Origin: Bacteroidota bacterium
GTDB taxonomy: Bacteria > Bacteroidota > Bacteroidia > Bacteroidales > Dysgonomonadaceae
Direction: 5' to 3'
Assembly: GCA_023437305.1 (NCBI GenBank)
Contig: JAEZGN010000021.1
Coordinates: 62,001-126,000, forward strand
DNA length: 64,000 nucleotides
Part shown: positions 16,469 through 25,087 of the stretch, in pieces
Numbering within the stretch: the stretch's first letter is position 1
Layout of the letters: every line of letters starts with the position of its first letter
Program-made: the position numbers and the translations under genes
The notes under the pieces: model-generated
Database searches by the model: none
What the model was told of the DNA's origin: nothing
Seen by the model: the letters and a program-made list of their open reading frames with translations, nothing else

Positions 16469-16557
16469 TCTTGTCATCCTGACCGCAGGGAAGGATCTCT
16501 TGTCTTTTTGTTCGCCAACAGAGTCGAGATGCTTTGTACCTCAGCATGACAAAGAGA
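16469..16557. repeat. Family A palindromic repeat
   Basis: Complete copy, CTTGTCATCCTGACCGCAGG ... CAGCATGACAAAGAGA, upstream of the BamE-like lipoprotein gene. Confidence 0.8.
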
Positions 16558-16654
16558 ATATATCATTTAATCTTTAATTTTTATTTAGCTAGTCATTAAA
16601 CTTATATTACTTTTGATGGTCTTAACTATAAACCGGAATTTTAAATTACACATT

Positions 16655-17008
16655 ATGAAAAAGATTAAACTCGTTCAAAAAGCGTTGTTCATAGCTTTAT
16701 TCTCGCTTATTTTAGTATCGTGTGCCACCGTGCAAACAGGTGTACAGCAGTTAGAACTGGGAATGACCAAGTCGCAGGTAATAAAGAGAATGGGTTCCGA
16801 CTTTCAGGTTGTAACCATGACTCAAACCAACGAGGGTAGCCTCGAAGTTTTGCGTTATACACAGTATGAGCCGGGAGCCGAAAGGATTGCAACAGATTAT
16901 TACTTTCTGCACTTCCTGAATGGGAAGCTGGTAGAGGTAAACGGCGACAAAGCAGGATTTCATCATCCCAATCGCCCTAATCGCCCGCACAACCCTCCAC
17001 GAAGATAA
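16655..17008 (+). CDS. BamE/SmpA-like lipoprotein
   Basis: A 117-residue protein from the ATG at 16655 (MKKIKLVQKALFIALFSLIL) with lipobox VSC at residues 23-25. The mature part has LELGMTKSQVIKRMG, the LGMT-x-x-x-V signature of the SmpA/OmlA (BamE-like) fold, followed by beta strands including YYFLHFLNGKLVEV. The C-terminus is a proline/histidine-rich tail (HHPNRPNRPHNPPRR). It sits between the connector and portal genes but on the opposite strand, so it is cargo. Probably anchored in the outer membrane, facing the periplasm. Confidence 0.75.
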   Translation: MKKIKLVQKALFIALFSLILVSCATVQTGVQQLELGMTKSQVIKRMGSDFQVVTMTQTNEGSLEVLRYTQYEPGAERIATDYYFLHFLNGKLVEVNGDKAGFHHPNRPNRPHNPPRR

Positions 17009-17028
17009 AAGAATATCCAATATTTTTG

Positions 17029-17065
17029 ATGTGCCAATATGCTGATGGATTCAGATATTGGCACA
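17029..17065. terminator. Hairpin between convergent genes
   Basis: GTGCCAATAT pairs with ATATTGGCAC across a 14-base loop, 20 bp after the lipoprotein stop and 4 bp before the portal stop. There is only a weak T-tract on either side, so it may be a terminator or an mRNA-stabilising hairpin. Confidence 0.5.
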
Positions 17066-17068
17066 TTC

Positions 17069-18169
17069 TCATATAGCCTTATCGGAAATCTGCTCTACGA
17101 TATCCAAGTCGCGCAATTCGAGTTTCTTATATCCGTTGTTGATCGTAAAAATGCTTAGTGTGTCCAGTATCCGTCGGCGAAGCTGATGAATAACAGTCTG
17201 GTTGTAAAGCACAAACGAGTTGATGATCTCGTTGGCATTACCCGACAGGTTGCCCGAGCCCGACAGTCCCGCCAAGGTAGGCGATGTAAGGCGATGTGCC
17301 GAAATAATCTTCTGAAAAATAATCTCATCCACATTGTTGTACAAGTCCGCATTGTTGCTCGCCGTGTATGAAGTCACCACAGGCTTCACCTCCTGACTTT
17401 CGCCCCAAAGCACCACAATGCTGTTTGCACCGTTTGTACCCGCATAGCTGCGTTCTATATCGGTCTGAAACTGGTCTTTCTGATCTTCGCTGGGGTTGCT
17501 CGGCATGGTGATGATGGTAGAAGGCACAAAGCCGTTGTGGATAGAGTTGCGGTAGAATTTACCGAGCAATCCGTCCGCCTCGATGTAGTTCAATGCCGAG
17601 TAGTATTGCGGTACAGGGTAATGGTCGAGGCTAGGTGCATAGTCTTTGTAATAGTACAGATACGGAACGCCCTTTTGCATCTCCTCGCTGCCGTAGGCTT
17701 TTATCGCCACAGGTGCATACTTGCCTGCCGTGCGTCGCCAGTCGTTAGACAGGTAGAAGCTGAGGTTGATGCCAAAATCGTTCACCTCTCCTATCCTCAC
17801 CTTACTAAAGTCGGTATGGTAGAGGCTCATGCTCTTGCCGTTTTCGTTGAGGATAATCTGGAAGCAATACCCGCCAAAGGTGACATAGTCTTTGGCTACC
17901 TTTTCGATGAGGTCGTCCCAGCTATCGTTTGGGTTGGGCTGACCGTAATACTCTGCTCCGTCAATTCCCGATCCGCAGATATAGGTCACTTTGTTTTCTA
18001 TCACTGCCTGATTGATTGCCGACTCGTTGTTGAGCTCGATAATGCGCTGTGGCAGGAGGTTGTCACGATCGTAGTTTATCCAGCCTTTGTGGTTTTTGGT
18101 AAAAGTGGGATACGTGCGCACGGTATCTGACAGCTTAATTACTGTGTACGTTTTTTCTTCTTTTCTCAT
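17069..18169 (-). CDS. Phage portal protein
   Basis: A 366-residue protein with the features of PBSX/SPP1-type portal proteins: N-terminal NYDRDNLLPQRIIELNNESA, then NQAVIENKVTYICGSGI, central GGYCFQIILNENGKSM, a stem-like stretch NYIEADGLLGKFYRNSIHNG, and SAHRLTSPTLAGLSGSGNLS (the conserved segment before the crown helices) followed by SFVLYNQTVIHQLRRRILD. Twelve copies form the vertex through which DNA is packaged and to which connector and tail attach. It is slightly short for the family (400-500 residues) but complete at both ends. The terminase gene is not adjacent but 6 kb away on the other strand, which is abnormal. Confidence 0.8.
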   Translation of the reverse strand: MRKEEKTYTVIKLSDTVRTYPTFTKNHKGWINYDRDNLLPQRIIELNNESAINQAVIENKVTYICGSGIDGAEYYGQPNPNDSWDDLIEKVAKDYVTFGGYCFQIILNENGKSMSLYHTDFSKVRIGEVNDFGINLSFYLSNDWRRTAGKYAPVAIKAYGSEEMQKGVPYLYYYKDYAPSLDHYPVPQYYSALNYIEADGLLGKFYRNSIHNGFVPSTIITMPSNPSEDQKDQFQTDIERSYAGTNGANSIVVLWGESQEVKPVVTSYTASNNADLYNNVDEIIFQKIISAHRLTSPTLAGLSGSGNLSGNANEIINSFVLYNQTVIHQLRRRILDTLSIFTINNGYKKLELRDLDIVEQISDKAI

Positions 18170-18480
18170 ATCGTTTTTGATGTTATCAATTACATCAATA
18201 GATAATTATTGGAGAAAATGATAAAAAAACCACCTCACCACACTCTTATTCAACAAGATATAATTATGGACATTTATTAATTTTCAACACATAAACTACA
18301 AACAGATACGAATAGACTGCAAAATATTGTAAGTCTCGAAAATTTTAATTCTAACATCCAGATGTTTACTTTCTAATTTTAATGTATTTTATGTTAAAAA
18401 AAATACCTATATTTACAATTACTCAAAATTGTGAAACTTAAATACCACAATAAATTATTATTAATTTTAAAATTATTACT
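18170..18480. other. Repeat-free AT-rich spacer
   Basis: A 311-bp gap between the divergent portal and lipoprotein genes. It has no A or B repeat and no open frame worth calling. TATATTTA at 18408-18415 is a partial match to the -7 consensus on the plus strand. Confidence 0.6.
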
Positions 18481-19029
18481 ATGAAAAATTTGAAAGTAGT
18501 TGTTTATTTTCTATTCAGCGTTTTTCTTATTACAAGTTGTAGCAATAGCGCGAGTGAAGAACTGGAAGTAAACGATAAAATTGAAATTGCGAAACAACAG
18601 GCAATGGTCTATGATTATTTTGTGGATGAAGACAGTTTGGTTGTATACAAAGATTCTCACACCTTAAAAGCAGCACTTCCACCAGATATACCAAAACCGG
18701 GTAATGGTGGCGGAGATGATCGTCCTGAAAATAATTGTTGGTGTGTTACAGAGCCTTTTGTATACGATTGGGAAGAAACAGTTATTATTGGAGTACAAAA
18801 AAAGATTACTTTTAGTGGCGCATCAAGAATAACCTATAGAGGCGTAGGTGGTGGATTAAACTTTGCTGTAGATTCTAAAGGTGTTGGTACCCTTATTTGT
18901 TATAAAGAAGGCGTGTATACTGGTTTTGAAATAACCACATGGAGAAAACTTTCAGGAGCTTGTGCTAGTGTCTATTGTCAAGAGGCCGTATTCAAGTACA
19001 AAGTAACTTGTACTAATCGCGAAAGATAA
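18481..19029 (+). CDS. Cysteine-containing lipoprotein (cargo)
   Basis: A 182-residue protein with MKNLKVVVYFLFSVFLITSC as signal and lipobox, then SNSASEELE. After a proline/glycine linker (PPDIPKPGNGGGDDRPENN) comes a small domain with CWC, a mid-domain cysteine and three further cysteines (LSGACASVYCQEAVF, VTC), so up to three disulfides are possible. No family recognised. It has its own terminator and an upstream 300-bp AT-rich region, so it is likely a separately transcribed accessory gene. Confidence 0.7.
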   Translation: MKNLKVVVYFLFSVFLITSCSNSASEELEVNDKIEIAKQQAMVYDYFVDEDSLVVYKDSHTLKAALPPDIPKPGNGGGDDRPENNCWCVTEPFVYDWEETVIIGVQKKITFSGASRITYRGVGGGLNFAVDSKGVGTLICYKEGVYTGFEITTWRKLSGACASVYCQEAVFKYKVTCTNRER

Positions 19030-19098
19030 ACTATTTCATCAATCGTTATTACTGTGCAACTAACAGGCTACAAGCCTACGCAGACAAAATAAGATCGA

Positions 19099-19126
19099 AA
19101 AATGCCTCACTTTTGGTGAGGCATTT
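19099..19126 (+). terminator. Intrinsic terminator of the lipoprotein gene
   Basis: AAATGCCTCAC pairs with GTGAGGCATTT over a short TTTTG loop, followed by CTTTATT. Confidence 0.7.
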
Positions 19127-19135
19127 CTTTATTAC

Positions 19136-19313
19136 AGGGGATTTGCAATCTCCTGCTTTTGCTTCCTCCTCTGTCATCCTGACCGGAGGGAAGGATCTCT
19201 TTCGAGACAAGAGATGTTTCACTATCGTTCAACATGACAAGAGAAAGTAATACTTTGATAGTTTTTCGTTACAGGGGATTTGCAATCCCCTACTTCCCTT
19301 TCTCTCTGTCATC
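19136..19313. repeat. Family A copy flanked by family B hairpins
   Basis: B hairpin AGGGGATTTGCAATCTCCT (19137-19155), a short A copy (19170-19246), then AGGGGATTTGCAATCCCCT at about 19274-19292 and an isolated left A arm (CTGTCATCC) at the end. Confidence 0.7.
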
Positions 19314-19405
19314 CTTTCGAACACCCCATCAAATATACAAAGAATCACCCTATTCATCATCTTCCCACAAAATTATCTATTACTATACAAACAACTAAAA
19401 AACGT

Positions 19406-20098
19406 ATGGTAACAGTAGAATTAAACAACGTAAAACTAGAGATCCCCGAAAACTGGAGCGACATCAAACTATCAAGGTACGAAAAACTTTACATGCAAAA
19501 ACCCGAGACCAAGCTCGATCAGGTGCATTTCGTTGCCGACGTGTGTGGCATCGATGCGAGTGTACTGCTGGAATCCCCTGCGCAGGTATTTAATGCCCTT
19601 GCCGAGATTGTAGACTTTGTGTTCGACAGCGAGCTACCGCCCTCGAACGCAGTAAAGGTGGGAGACACGGAATACTTCGTATCCTTTGCCGACAAACTCA
19701 CCCTCGGCGAATGGGTCGATGCCGAAAACGTGATCGGTAGCGACAGCGAGTGCAAACTCTCCGAACTGCTGGCCATCCTTTGCCGACCTGCTGGTGAAAA
19801 ATACAACCCCGACCTATTGGGCGAACGTACCGAAATGTTCAAAAACCTGACATGCGACAAGGCACTGCCGCTGATCAGTTTTTTTTTATCCAAAAAGAGA
19901 GAATACGAAGCGATTTTGAACCACTATTCGACGGTAATGGCTCAAGCCGCCCGGTTTCTAAAGGATACAAAGACTTTTGCAATAAATGGGGGTGGTATAA
20001 AACGATTGCCGATCTGGCAGAGGATAAGATACACCTATTTGATACGATCACTCGAAAAACAGTTGGCGAAGTGTTCGGATTTCTCCTCTACAAAATAG
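19406..20098 (+). CDS. Tail assembly chaperone, frame-0 product (G-like)
   Basis: A 230-residue protein from the ATG at 19406 (MVTVELNNVKLEIPENWSDI). N-terminal part is acidic and helical (LSRYEKLYMQKPETKLDQVH), followed by FVADVCGIDASVLLESPAQV. In frame, codons at 19880-19888 read TTT TTT TTA, giving a T_TTT_TTA heptamer at 19882-19888. Past this point frame 0 carries on for 70 residues, increasingly basic, to a stop at 20096-20098. Phage tail chaperones of this kind bind the tape measure and recruit tail tube subunits; they are made as a short and a frameshifted long form. Assignment rests on the overlapping -1 frame, protein length and neighbours. Confidence 0.7.
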   Translation: MVTVELNNVKLEIPENWSDIKLSRYEKLYMQKPETKLDQVHFVADVCGIDASVLLESPAQVFNALAEIVDFVFDSELPPSNAVKVGDTEYFVSFADKLTLGEWVDAENVIGSDSECKLSELLAILCRPAGEKYNPDLLGERTEMFKNLTCDKALPLISFFLSKKREYEAILNHYSTVMAQAARFLKDTKTFAINGGGIKRLPIWQRIRYTYLIRSLEKQLAKCSDFSSTK

Positions 20099-20154
20099 AC
20101 AAGTCGCACGCCGAAGAAGACCAGTATAAGTTTGAGAGACAGATGAAGAGGTGA
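19406..20154 (+). CDS. Tail assembly chaperone, -1 frameshift fusion (GT-like)
   Basis: If ribosomes slip by one base at 19882-19888, the product continues in the -1 frame from 19888 to a stop at 20152-20154, about 249 residues in total. The -1 frame carries YKDFCNKWGWYKTIADLAED and FLLYKIDKSHAEEDQYKFER, which match the C-terminal T-type domain of Bacteroidota tail chaperones as I remember it (a W-G-W-Y segment followed by a helical F-L-x-Y-x-x-D segment). The -1 reading has no stop between the slip site and 20152. The alternative is a homopolymer error in the run of nine T at 19879-19887. Confidence 0.7.
19882..19888 (+). promoter_or_regulatory. Programmed -1 ribosomal frameshift heptamer T TTT TTA
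   Basis: The heptamer is in the correct register for tandem slippage (X XXY YYZ with zero-frame codons TTT and TTA). It lies at the 3' part of the chaperone gene where the -1 frame is open through 20151. Confidence 0.65.
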
Positions 20155-20222
20155 CTCCCCGCCTCTTTTCATCATTTTCTAAGAAAATTATCTATTAATA
20201 AACACATCCTAAATTTTTAGAA

Positions 20223-20771
20223 ATGATAGAAAGTATAATCGACATTTTCAGACAGCAAGCCCGTGAGCACAAGCTTATCAAAGCCTTTTATTATGGGCGC
20301 AATTACGAGCTGGGCAGCGGCAAAGAGGCCTATCCCCTCTTTTGGCTCGAAGACCCTTTGCGGGGCAACAACCGAAACAATACATTCTCCAACTCGGTGA
20401 GCTTTTCAATCCTTTTTCTCCCGCAAAGTGAAGAATCGGTAAGCCACTTGCAAAACCTTGCCTTCTCTACCGGGCTGAATATCATAGAGCGTATCAAGCG
20501 AGACCGTGACACGCTGGGCATCTCCATCACTCCCGATTGGGACTATATGACTCTCAGCGATTACTACGACGACAATGCGGCGGGCTGCCGTTTTTCGGTC
20601 AACTTTACACAGGCAAACATGCAAAACCTATGCCTTATCGATCAGCAGTTTGACACAAGCAAGGAATTCGAAAAAGGTGAAGCATTGAAGAGTTTCGACC
20701 TGTCGCCTGCGGGCAATTGCGAAGTGTTTGTGAATAAGTTTCCCGACTTCGATCTGAAAACAAAGAAGTAA
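20223..20771 (+). CDS. Phage tail terminator / neck-type protein (inferred)
   Basis: A 182-residue soluble protein starting MIESIIDIFRQQAREHKLIK. It has FYYGRNYELGSGKEAYPLFW, then alternating strands and one helix (HLQNLAFSTGLNIIERIKRD), a layout like tail terminator or tail completion proteins (gpU family), which cap the tail at the head side. It lies between the chaperone gene and the HK97-gp10-like gene on the same strand. No diagnostic motif, so the function is inferred from size, secondary structure pattern and position. Confidence 0.55.
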   Translation: MIESIIDIFRQQAREHKLIKAFYYGRNYELGSGKEAYPLFWLEDPLRGNNRNNTFSNSVSFSILFLPQSEESVSHLQNLAFSTGLNIIERIKRDRDTLGISITPDWDYMTLSDYYDDNAAGCRFSVNFTQANMQNLCLIDQQFDTSKEFEKGEALKSFDLSPAGNCEVFVNKFPDFDLKTKK

Positions 20772-20789
20772 GCAAGATAAGCATTACCC

Positions 20790-20991
20790 ACTCTGTCATG
20801 CTGAGTGCAACGAAGAATCTCGACTCTGTTAGCGAACAAAAAGACAAGAGATCCTTCACTCCGTTCAGAAACAACGTTCGGCAGAGCGAAGCGTAGCCAA
20901 TGACAAAAGAAAGGATAAAGATAAGAGAAACAACACTTACCCTCTCTGTCATTCTGAGTATAACGAAGAATCTCTTGACACATCGGGTATA
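20790..20991. repeat. Damaged family A copy plus half copy
   Basis: A reversed A copy (CTCTGTCATGCTGAGTGC ... GATCCTTCACTCCG) loses its right arm after 20870, replaced by an AACGTTCGGCAGAGCG-type segment that ends CCAATGACAAAAG. A second half copy (CTCTGTCATTCTGAGT to ATCTCTTG) is at 20942-20980. Confidence 0.65.
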
Positions 20992-21016
20992 ACAAAGAAA
21001 TGAAAAATCAAAAAAA

Positions 21017-21481
21017 ATGACACCGGCACTTAAAAAAGCAATAGATCAGATAACGAACGAAATAGCCATTCTTGCAGGCGATATTTTCAAAGACGACAAA
21101 GTCAGCAGCAATCCCAAAGTGAACAAAAACACACTGCGAGAAAAGGCGAAAGACGTGGACGTATTGTGGCGAGCGGCAAACGGAAACATTGTGATCGAAG
21201 CCTATTTCGACAACTATATCACCTTTCTCGAAAAAGGCAGAGCACCCCGCAAAGGCAAGTTTCCGCCATTGGACGAGCTGCGAGACTGGGCACTAGCCCG
21301 AAACATCCCGACCGACAACAGCACCCTGTTTCTCATCGCACGTGCCATCTGGCGAGACGGACACGAAGGGCGTCCCATACTCGCTACGTTGGAAGAAAGG
21401 ATAGACCGTAAGTTTGAAACCGAATGGTACGACCAACTTTTTGAAGCAACGATCGACGAATTGAATAAATATTTCAACTAA
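21017..21481 (+). CDS. HK97-gp10-like tail completion / neck protein
   Basis: A 154-residue protein. The middle reads YFDNYITFLEKGRAPRKGKF, then PPLDELRDWALARNIPTDN and IARAIWRDGHEGRPIL, which is the hallmark of gp10-family (HK97) and related minor tail proteins: an E-x-G-x-(x)-P motif, a helix with W-A and the R-D-G segment. These proteins join the tail terminator to the connector ring. Located between the terminator candidate and a large structural gene; start at the ATG at 21017. Confidence 0.75.
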   Translation: MTPALKKAIDQITNEIAILAGDIFKDDKVSSNPKVNKNTLREKAKDVDVLWRAANGNIVIEAYFDNYITFLEKGRAPRKGKFPPLDELRDWALARNIPTDNSTLFLIARAIWRDGHEGRPILATLEERIDRKFETEWYDQLFEATIDELNKYFN

Positions 21482-21508
21482 CGCATCAACTATAAGCAAT
21501 GATATATC

Positions 21509-21546
21509 ATCTCTCTGTCATGCTTCGTTCCACTCAGCATGACAAA
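21509..21546. repeat. Deletion derivative of family A
   Basis: CTCTGTCATGCTTCGTTCC then ACTCAGCATGACAAA: the two ends TGTCATGC and GCATGACA are brought together over a 13-base loop, so only the outermost parts of A are left. It overlaps the leader of the 574-residue gene. Confidence 0.75.
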
Positions 21547-21589
21547 TACACATATTAATATTTTCATACAACTAAAACAACAACACAAT

Positions 21590-23314
21590 ATGGGATACTT
21601 TATCAACGGCTCCGACATAGCCAAAACGACAATAACACCCGCAAAGGTCTCTCTGGCGGGCAACCCCAATTATATACAGTTCGAAGCTAATATTGCGGCA
21701 AAAGGCAAGCCGGTAGAGGTACAGCTCAAGCTCACAGGGTGTGGCTATGCCTTTATCAGATCCGATGTGCACGGCATAAAGATATACGAGAATATATCAT
21801 CTTTTAGCATCATAGAAACCGAATCGGGCAAAGAGCATAAATTTGAGGGAACATCCGACCTTGATAAACTAAACGAGCCCGGAGCTTTCTATCTGGGCAA
21901 ATTCGATGACTATGCAGGTCCTGCCTGGCAATACGAATACCACAACACGGCACTGGCTCTGAAAGAGGGTTTGGAGAAAAATGAGTTTTTCAAGAATTTC
22001 AATATTTCCATATCGCCCGATGACAATAAAACAGTAAACATCGTATCAAACGGTAGCGGAAAAAAGTATACCTTCTCGTTTGTTTTTCGAAAAAACAGCA
22101 ATGGCAGAAATCGGATTTTCTTTGATGTCGCAGGCAATCCTACAGAGACCTATCCCGCCGGAACAGACACGCTCGCTATCGGTTATGACAATGTGGGCAT
22201 ACACCTCGACATGTACAAAGACACAGGCATATTCCTTGGCGAAGACGACATCCCCTCAGACAGCAATATGGGCACAAAGGCAATAACCCTTACCAAAGCA
22301 TATTCATATACCCCGCTATGGTTCAACACGAATATACTGGAAAACAACTCGATACCCACAAATTTCCTGAAGGCAGAGGACTGGGTTGACACGGGAACGA
22401 TCAAAGATTTTCGGTTTACAGCCAAACGTGTAATTACCGACAAAACCGTTTCTCACACCACGCCGTTTTACCATTCGCCTGTGCTCTACTCCATCGCCGG
22501 ATACAACCACACGTTGGAGAAAAACGACCTTTCGGACTATGTGTTCGACACAAAAGAAAGGCTTAAAAATCCCGAAGCCATCAAGAGGGTAAAGCCGTTG
22601 ACCAATCAGCCTCAACTCTTTCATATAAAGGGGCAAACACAGTATTTCAACTTCATACTGTCCGATGCCGAGCATAGCAAAAGCATTGCAGATGAGTATC
22701 GGTTTGGCATCTGTTATGAGCTGCTGTCGCAATCGGGGCTAATGATTGCAAAAGAGACTAAGCACCTGAAAGCCCGCAAGGATTTTTTTATGGTAAATAC
22801 CATCAAGCTTGACATCGACAGCCTACTCAACCAATACCCCAACACAGGCATTGTACGTGCATATCTGATCTATTCGGGCAACGAGTCGCAAGCCATACAG
22901 ATAAGCCACGAGCTCACGTTCGGCATACTTCCCGAATGCCTGTATAAGGTAAAGGATTTTGCATTCCTCAACCGACTGGGCGGATGGAGCAGTTTCAACT
23001 TTTCGGGAACGGAACACACCGATTTCAAGGCTGAGGCAAATACAATATTCAAAACACAGACTCCTCATTTTACAACAAGCAGCGACATCGAATCGGTATA
23101 TAGCAAAACCGTTACCGAGCAGTTCACCGTGCAAACAATGCCTCTCCGCAGGGAAGTATGCAACTGGCTCAAGGAAATGAGTGCGTCACGTATGGTTTAC
23201 GAGTTGGCTACACAGCGGTACATCATTGTGGATGAAATGAATATAAAGCCAAATTCGAAGGACGAACTTTATAGGGTGGAGATGAAGTTTCATTATTCTG
23301 ATTCGTATAACTAG
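21590..23314 (+). CDS. Large phage structural protein, unknown role
   Basis: A 574-residue protein with start at the ATG at 21590 (MGYFINGSDIAKTTITPAKV); the longer frame upstream begins inside the shortened A repeat. It has beta-rich composition with tyrosine- and threonine-rich strands throughout, no signal peptide, no membrane segment. An N-terminal stretch with LAGNPNYIQFEANIAAKGKP resembles an Ig-like virion domain. It sits between the gp10-like gene and the terminase gene. I think of a baseplate, tail-tip or fibre component, but no domain was recognised. Confidence 0.6.
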   Translation: MGYFINGSDIAKTTITPAKVSLAGNPNYIQFEANIAAKGKPVEVQLKLTGCGYAFIRSDVHGIKIYENISSFSIIETESGKEHKFEGTSDLDKLNEPGAFYLGKFDDYAGPAWQYEYHNTALALKEGLEKNEFFKNFNISISPDDNKTVNIVSNGSGKKYTFSFVFRKNSNGRNRIFFDVAGNPTETYPAGTDTLAIGYDNVGIHLDMYKDTGIFLGEDDIPSDSNMGTKAITLTKAYSYTPLWFNTNILENNSIPTNFLKAEDWVDTGTIKDFRFTAKRVITDKTVSHTTPFYHSPVLYSIAGYNHTLEKNDLSDYVFDTKERLKNPEAIKRVKPLTNQPQLFHIKGQTQYFNFILSDAEHSKSIADEYRFGICYELLSQSGLMIAKETKHLKARKDFFMVNTIKLDIDSLLNQYPNTGIVRAYLIYSGNESQAIQISHELTFGILPECLYKVKDFAFLNRLGGWSSFNFSGTEHTDFKAEANTIFKTQTPHFTTSSDIESVYSKTVTEQFTVQTMPLRREVCNWLKEMSASRMVYELATQRYIIVDEMNIKPNSKDELYRVEMKFHYSDSYN

Positions 23315-23334
23315 TCAATAAATGGATCTTTTTC

Positions 23335-23845
23335 CCTCTTTGTCATGCTGAGTGGAACGAAGCATCTCAACCGTCTAGAGAATAATGAGGAAAGAGATCC
23401 TTCCCTACGGTCAGGATGACAAAGAGAAGATAAAAGAAGAATGCAGGTGTTTATAAATACCCTGTAGCAAATACACTCTTTGTCATGCTGAGTGAAACGA
23501 AGCATCTCGACCCCGCCGTCCTTTCGGATTTAACTACGTTACACTCCGTTGATTGTAAACGTCCTTTCGGATTTGCAATCCGAAAGTCATTCTTATCAGG
23601 ATTTCAAATCCTTATAGTAAAGCTTAGGGGTTACAAACCCCGAAGGACGAAGGAGAACAAAAAGAGAAGAGATCCTTCCCTGCGGTCAGGATGACAAAGA
23701 GAAGATAAAAGAAGAATGCAGGTGTTTATAGATACCCTGTAGCAAATACACTCTTTGTCATGCTGAGTGGAACGAAGCATCTCGACCGTCTTAGAGAACA
23801 AAAAGACAAGAGATCCTTCACTTCGTTCAGGATGACAAAGAGAGA
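23335..23845. repeat. Repeat cluster: three family A copies, one with nested B, and a 275-bp duplication
   Basis: A copy 1 at 23335-23426; A copy 2 at about 23475-23701 interrupted by a full B composite at about 23515-23652; A copy 3 at about 23745-23845. A segment at 23411-23511 (beginning TCAGGATGACAAAGAGAAG and including GCAGGTGTTTATAAATACCC) recurs at 23686-23786 with very few changes, an offset of 275 bp. All of this fills the 583-bp gap before the terminase gene. Confidence 0.8.
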
Positions 23846-23897
23846 GAGAGACACAAAAGGCGAAAAGAAAAAGAGAGAAAACAACAGAAAATAAACA

Positions 23898-25070
23898 ATG
23901 AATACAACAACCGTATTTGACAAAAATCTGAAAGCTTACAACCACCCTTACAGGTACATTGTAAACAAAGGTTCTACACGTTCGTCGAAGACATACAGCT
24001 TGTTGCAATTACTGTTTTTTATTGCCGAATATTCGGATAAGCCGAGGGTAATATCCATTGTATCGGAGTCGATGCCGCACCTCAAAAAAGGTTGTATCCG
24101 AGACTTTAAAGAAATCCTGCAAAAGGAGAATAAATGGAATGCCCGACAGTGGAACGCAACGGACAAGATTTACAGGATAAACAACTGCATTATCGAATTT
24201 TTCTCGGCAGACAATCCATCGAAAGTACATGGCCCGAGCCGAAATATTTTGTATATCAACGAGTGTATAAATATAGAATATGAGGTGTTCAGGCAATTGG
24301 CTATCCGTACCACCGAGACGATATTTCTGGACTGCAATCCTTGCTTTGAGTTCTGGCTCGACCAGAAGGTATTGCTAAACGACGATGCCATACTGATTCA
24401 CTCCACATACAAAGACAACGAGTATCTGACGGAGGCACAGGTGAAAGAAATAGAATCGAACCGAGGCGACAAAAACTGGTGGCAGGTGTATGGCGAAGGG
24501 CTTACAGGTTCGCTCAAGGGGTCTATTATGACAAATTGGGAGATAGTGAAAGAGATGCCCCATACCTACAAAAACCGCTGGATAGGCATAGACTTCGGGT
24601 TCACCAACGACCCTACGGCGATAGTAGACATGCGCCTGTCGGAAGGCGAGCTGTGGATAGACGAATTGCTATACGACAAAGGGTACGACAATATGATGAT
24701 ATCCAATGCCCTGCGGTCTTACGGCATAGCGCAAGACATACCCATCGTAGCCGATAGCGCAGAGCCGAAAAGCATCAGCGAGATAAGGTCGCAAGGATGG
24801 AGAGTAGAGCCTGCACAGAAAGGCAAGGACAGCATCGTTACAGGTATCTCGATACTCAACCGTTACCGCAAGCGCATCACGCAGCGAAGCACAAATATCA
24901 TCAACGAGTACCGCAACTATCGCTGGCAGACCGACCTCAACGGCGAGGCTACAAACCGCCCCATCGACCGCTACAACCACTCGATAGATGCGCAACGGTA
25001 TGTTTGCCTCAACAAGCTGATGGAACGTGGTTCGGAGTTGAGCTATTCGATCATAAAGGGAAAGAGATAG
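23898..25070 (+). CDS. Phage terminase large subunit (PBSX-like)
   Basis: A 390-residue protein, near the usual length. Residues 25-32 (GSTRSSKT) form the Walker A-like loop of large terminases; ILYINECINIEYEVFRQLAI near 115-134 is the Walker B and coupling region, with D replaced by N-E; FLDCNPCFEFWL is the adjacent motif III-like stretch. The nuclease domain starts with IGIDFGFTNDPTAIVDM near residue 228, followed by ELLYDKGYDNMM and PIVADSAEPKSISEI (D/E metal ligands) and HSIDAQRYVC at the end. It cuts and pumps phage DNA into proheads through the portal. No small terminase subunit was seen nearby. Confidence 0.9.
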   Translation: MNTTTVFDKNLKAYNHPYRYIVNKGSTRSSKTYSLLQLLFFIAEYSDKPRVISIVSESMPHLKKGCIRDFKEILQKENKWNARQWNATDKIYRINNCIIEFFSADNPSKVHGPSRNILYINECINIEYEVFRQLAIRTTETIFLDCNPCFEFWLDQKVLLNDDAILIHSTYKDNEYLTEAQVKEIESNRGDKNWWQVYGEGLTGSLKGSIMTNWEIVKEMPHTYKNRWIGIDFGFTNDPTAIVDMRLSEGELWIDELLYDKGYDNMMISNALRSYGIAQDIPIVADSAEPKSISEIRSQGWRVEPAQKGKDSIVTGISILNRYRKRITQRSTNIINEYRNYRWQTDLNGEATNRPIDRYNHSIDAQRYVCLNKLMERGSELSYSIIKGKR

Positions 25071-25087
25071 ATATGAATAATTGTTGT

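Noticed and set aside
19852..20154. Independent 100-residue gene starting at 19852
   Set aside because: Its ATG lies inside the upstream gene and the frame is open further upstream; the frameshift fusion explains it better.
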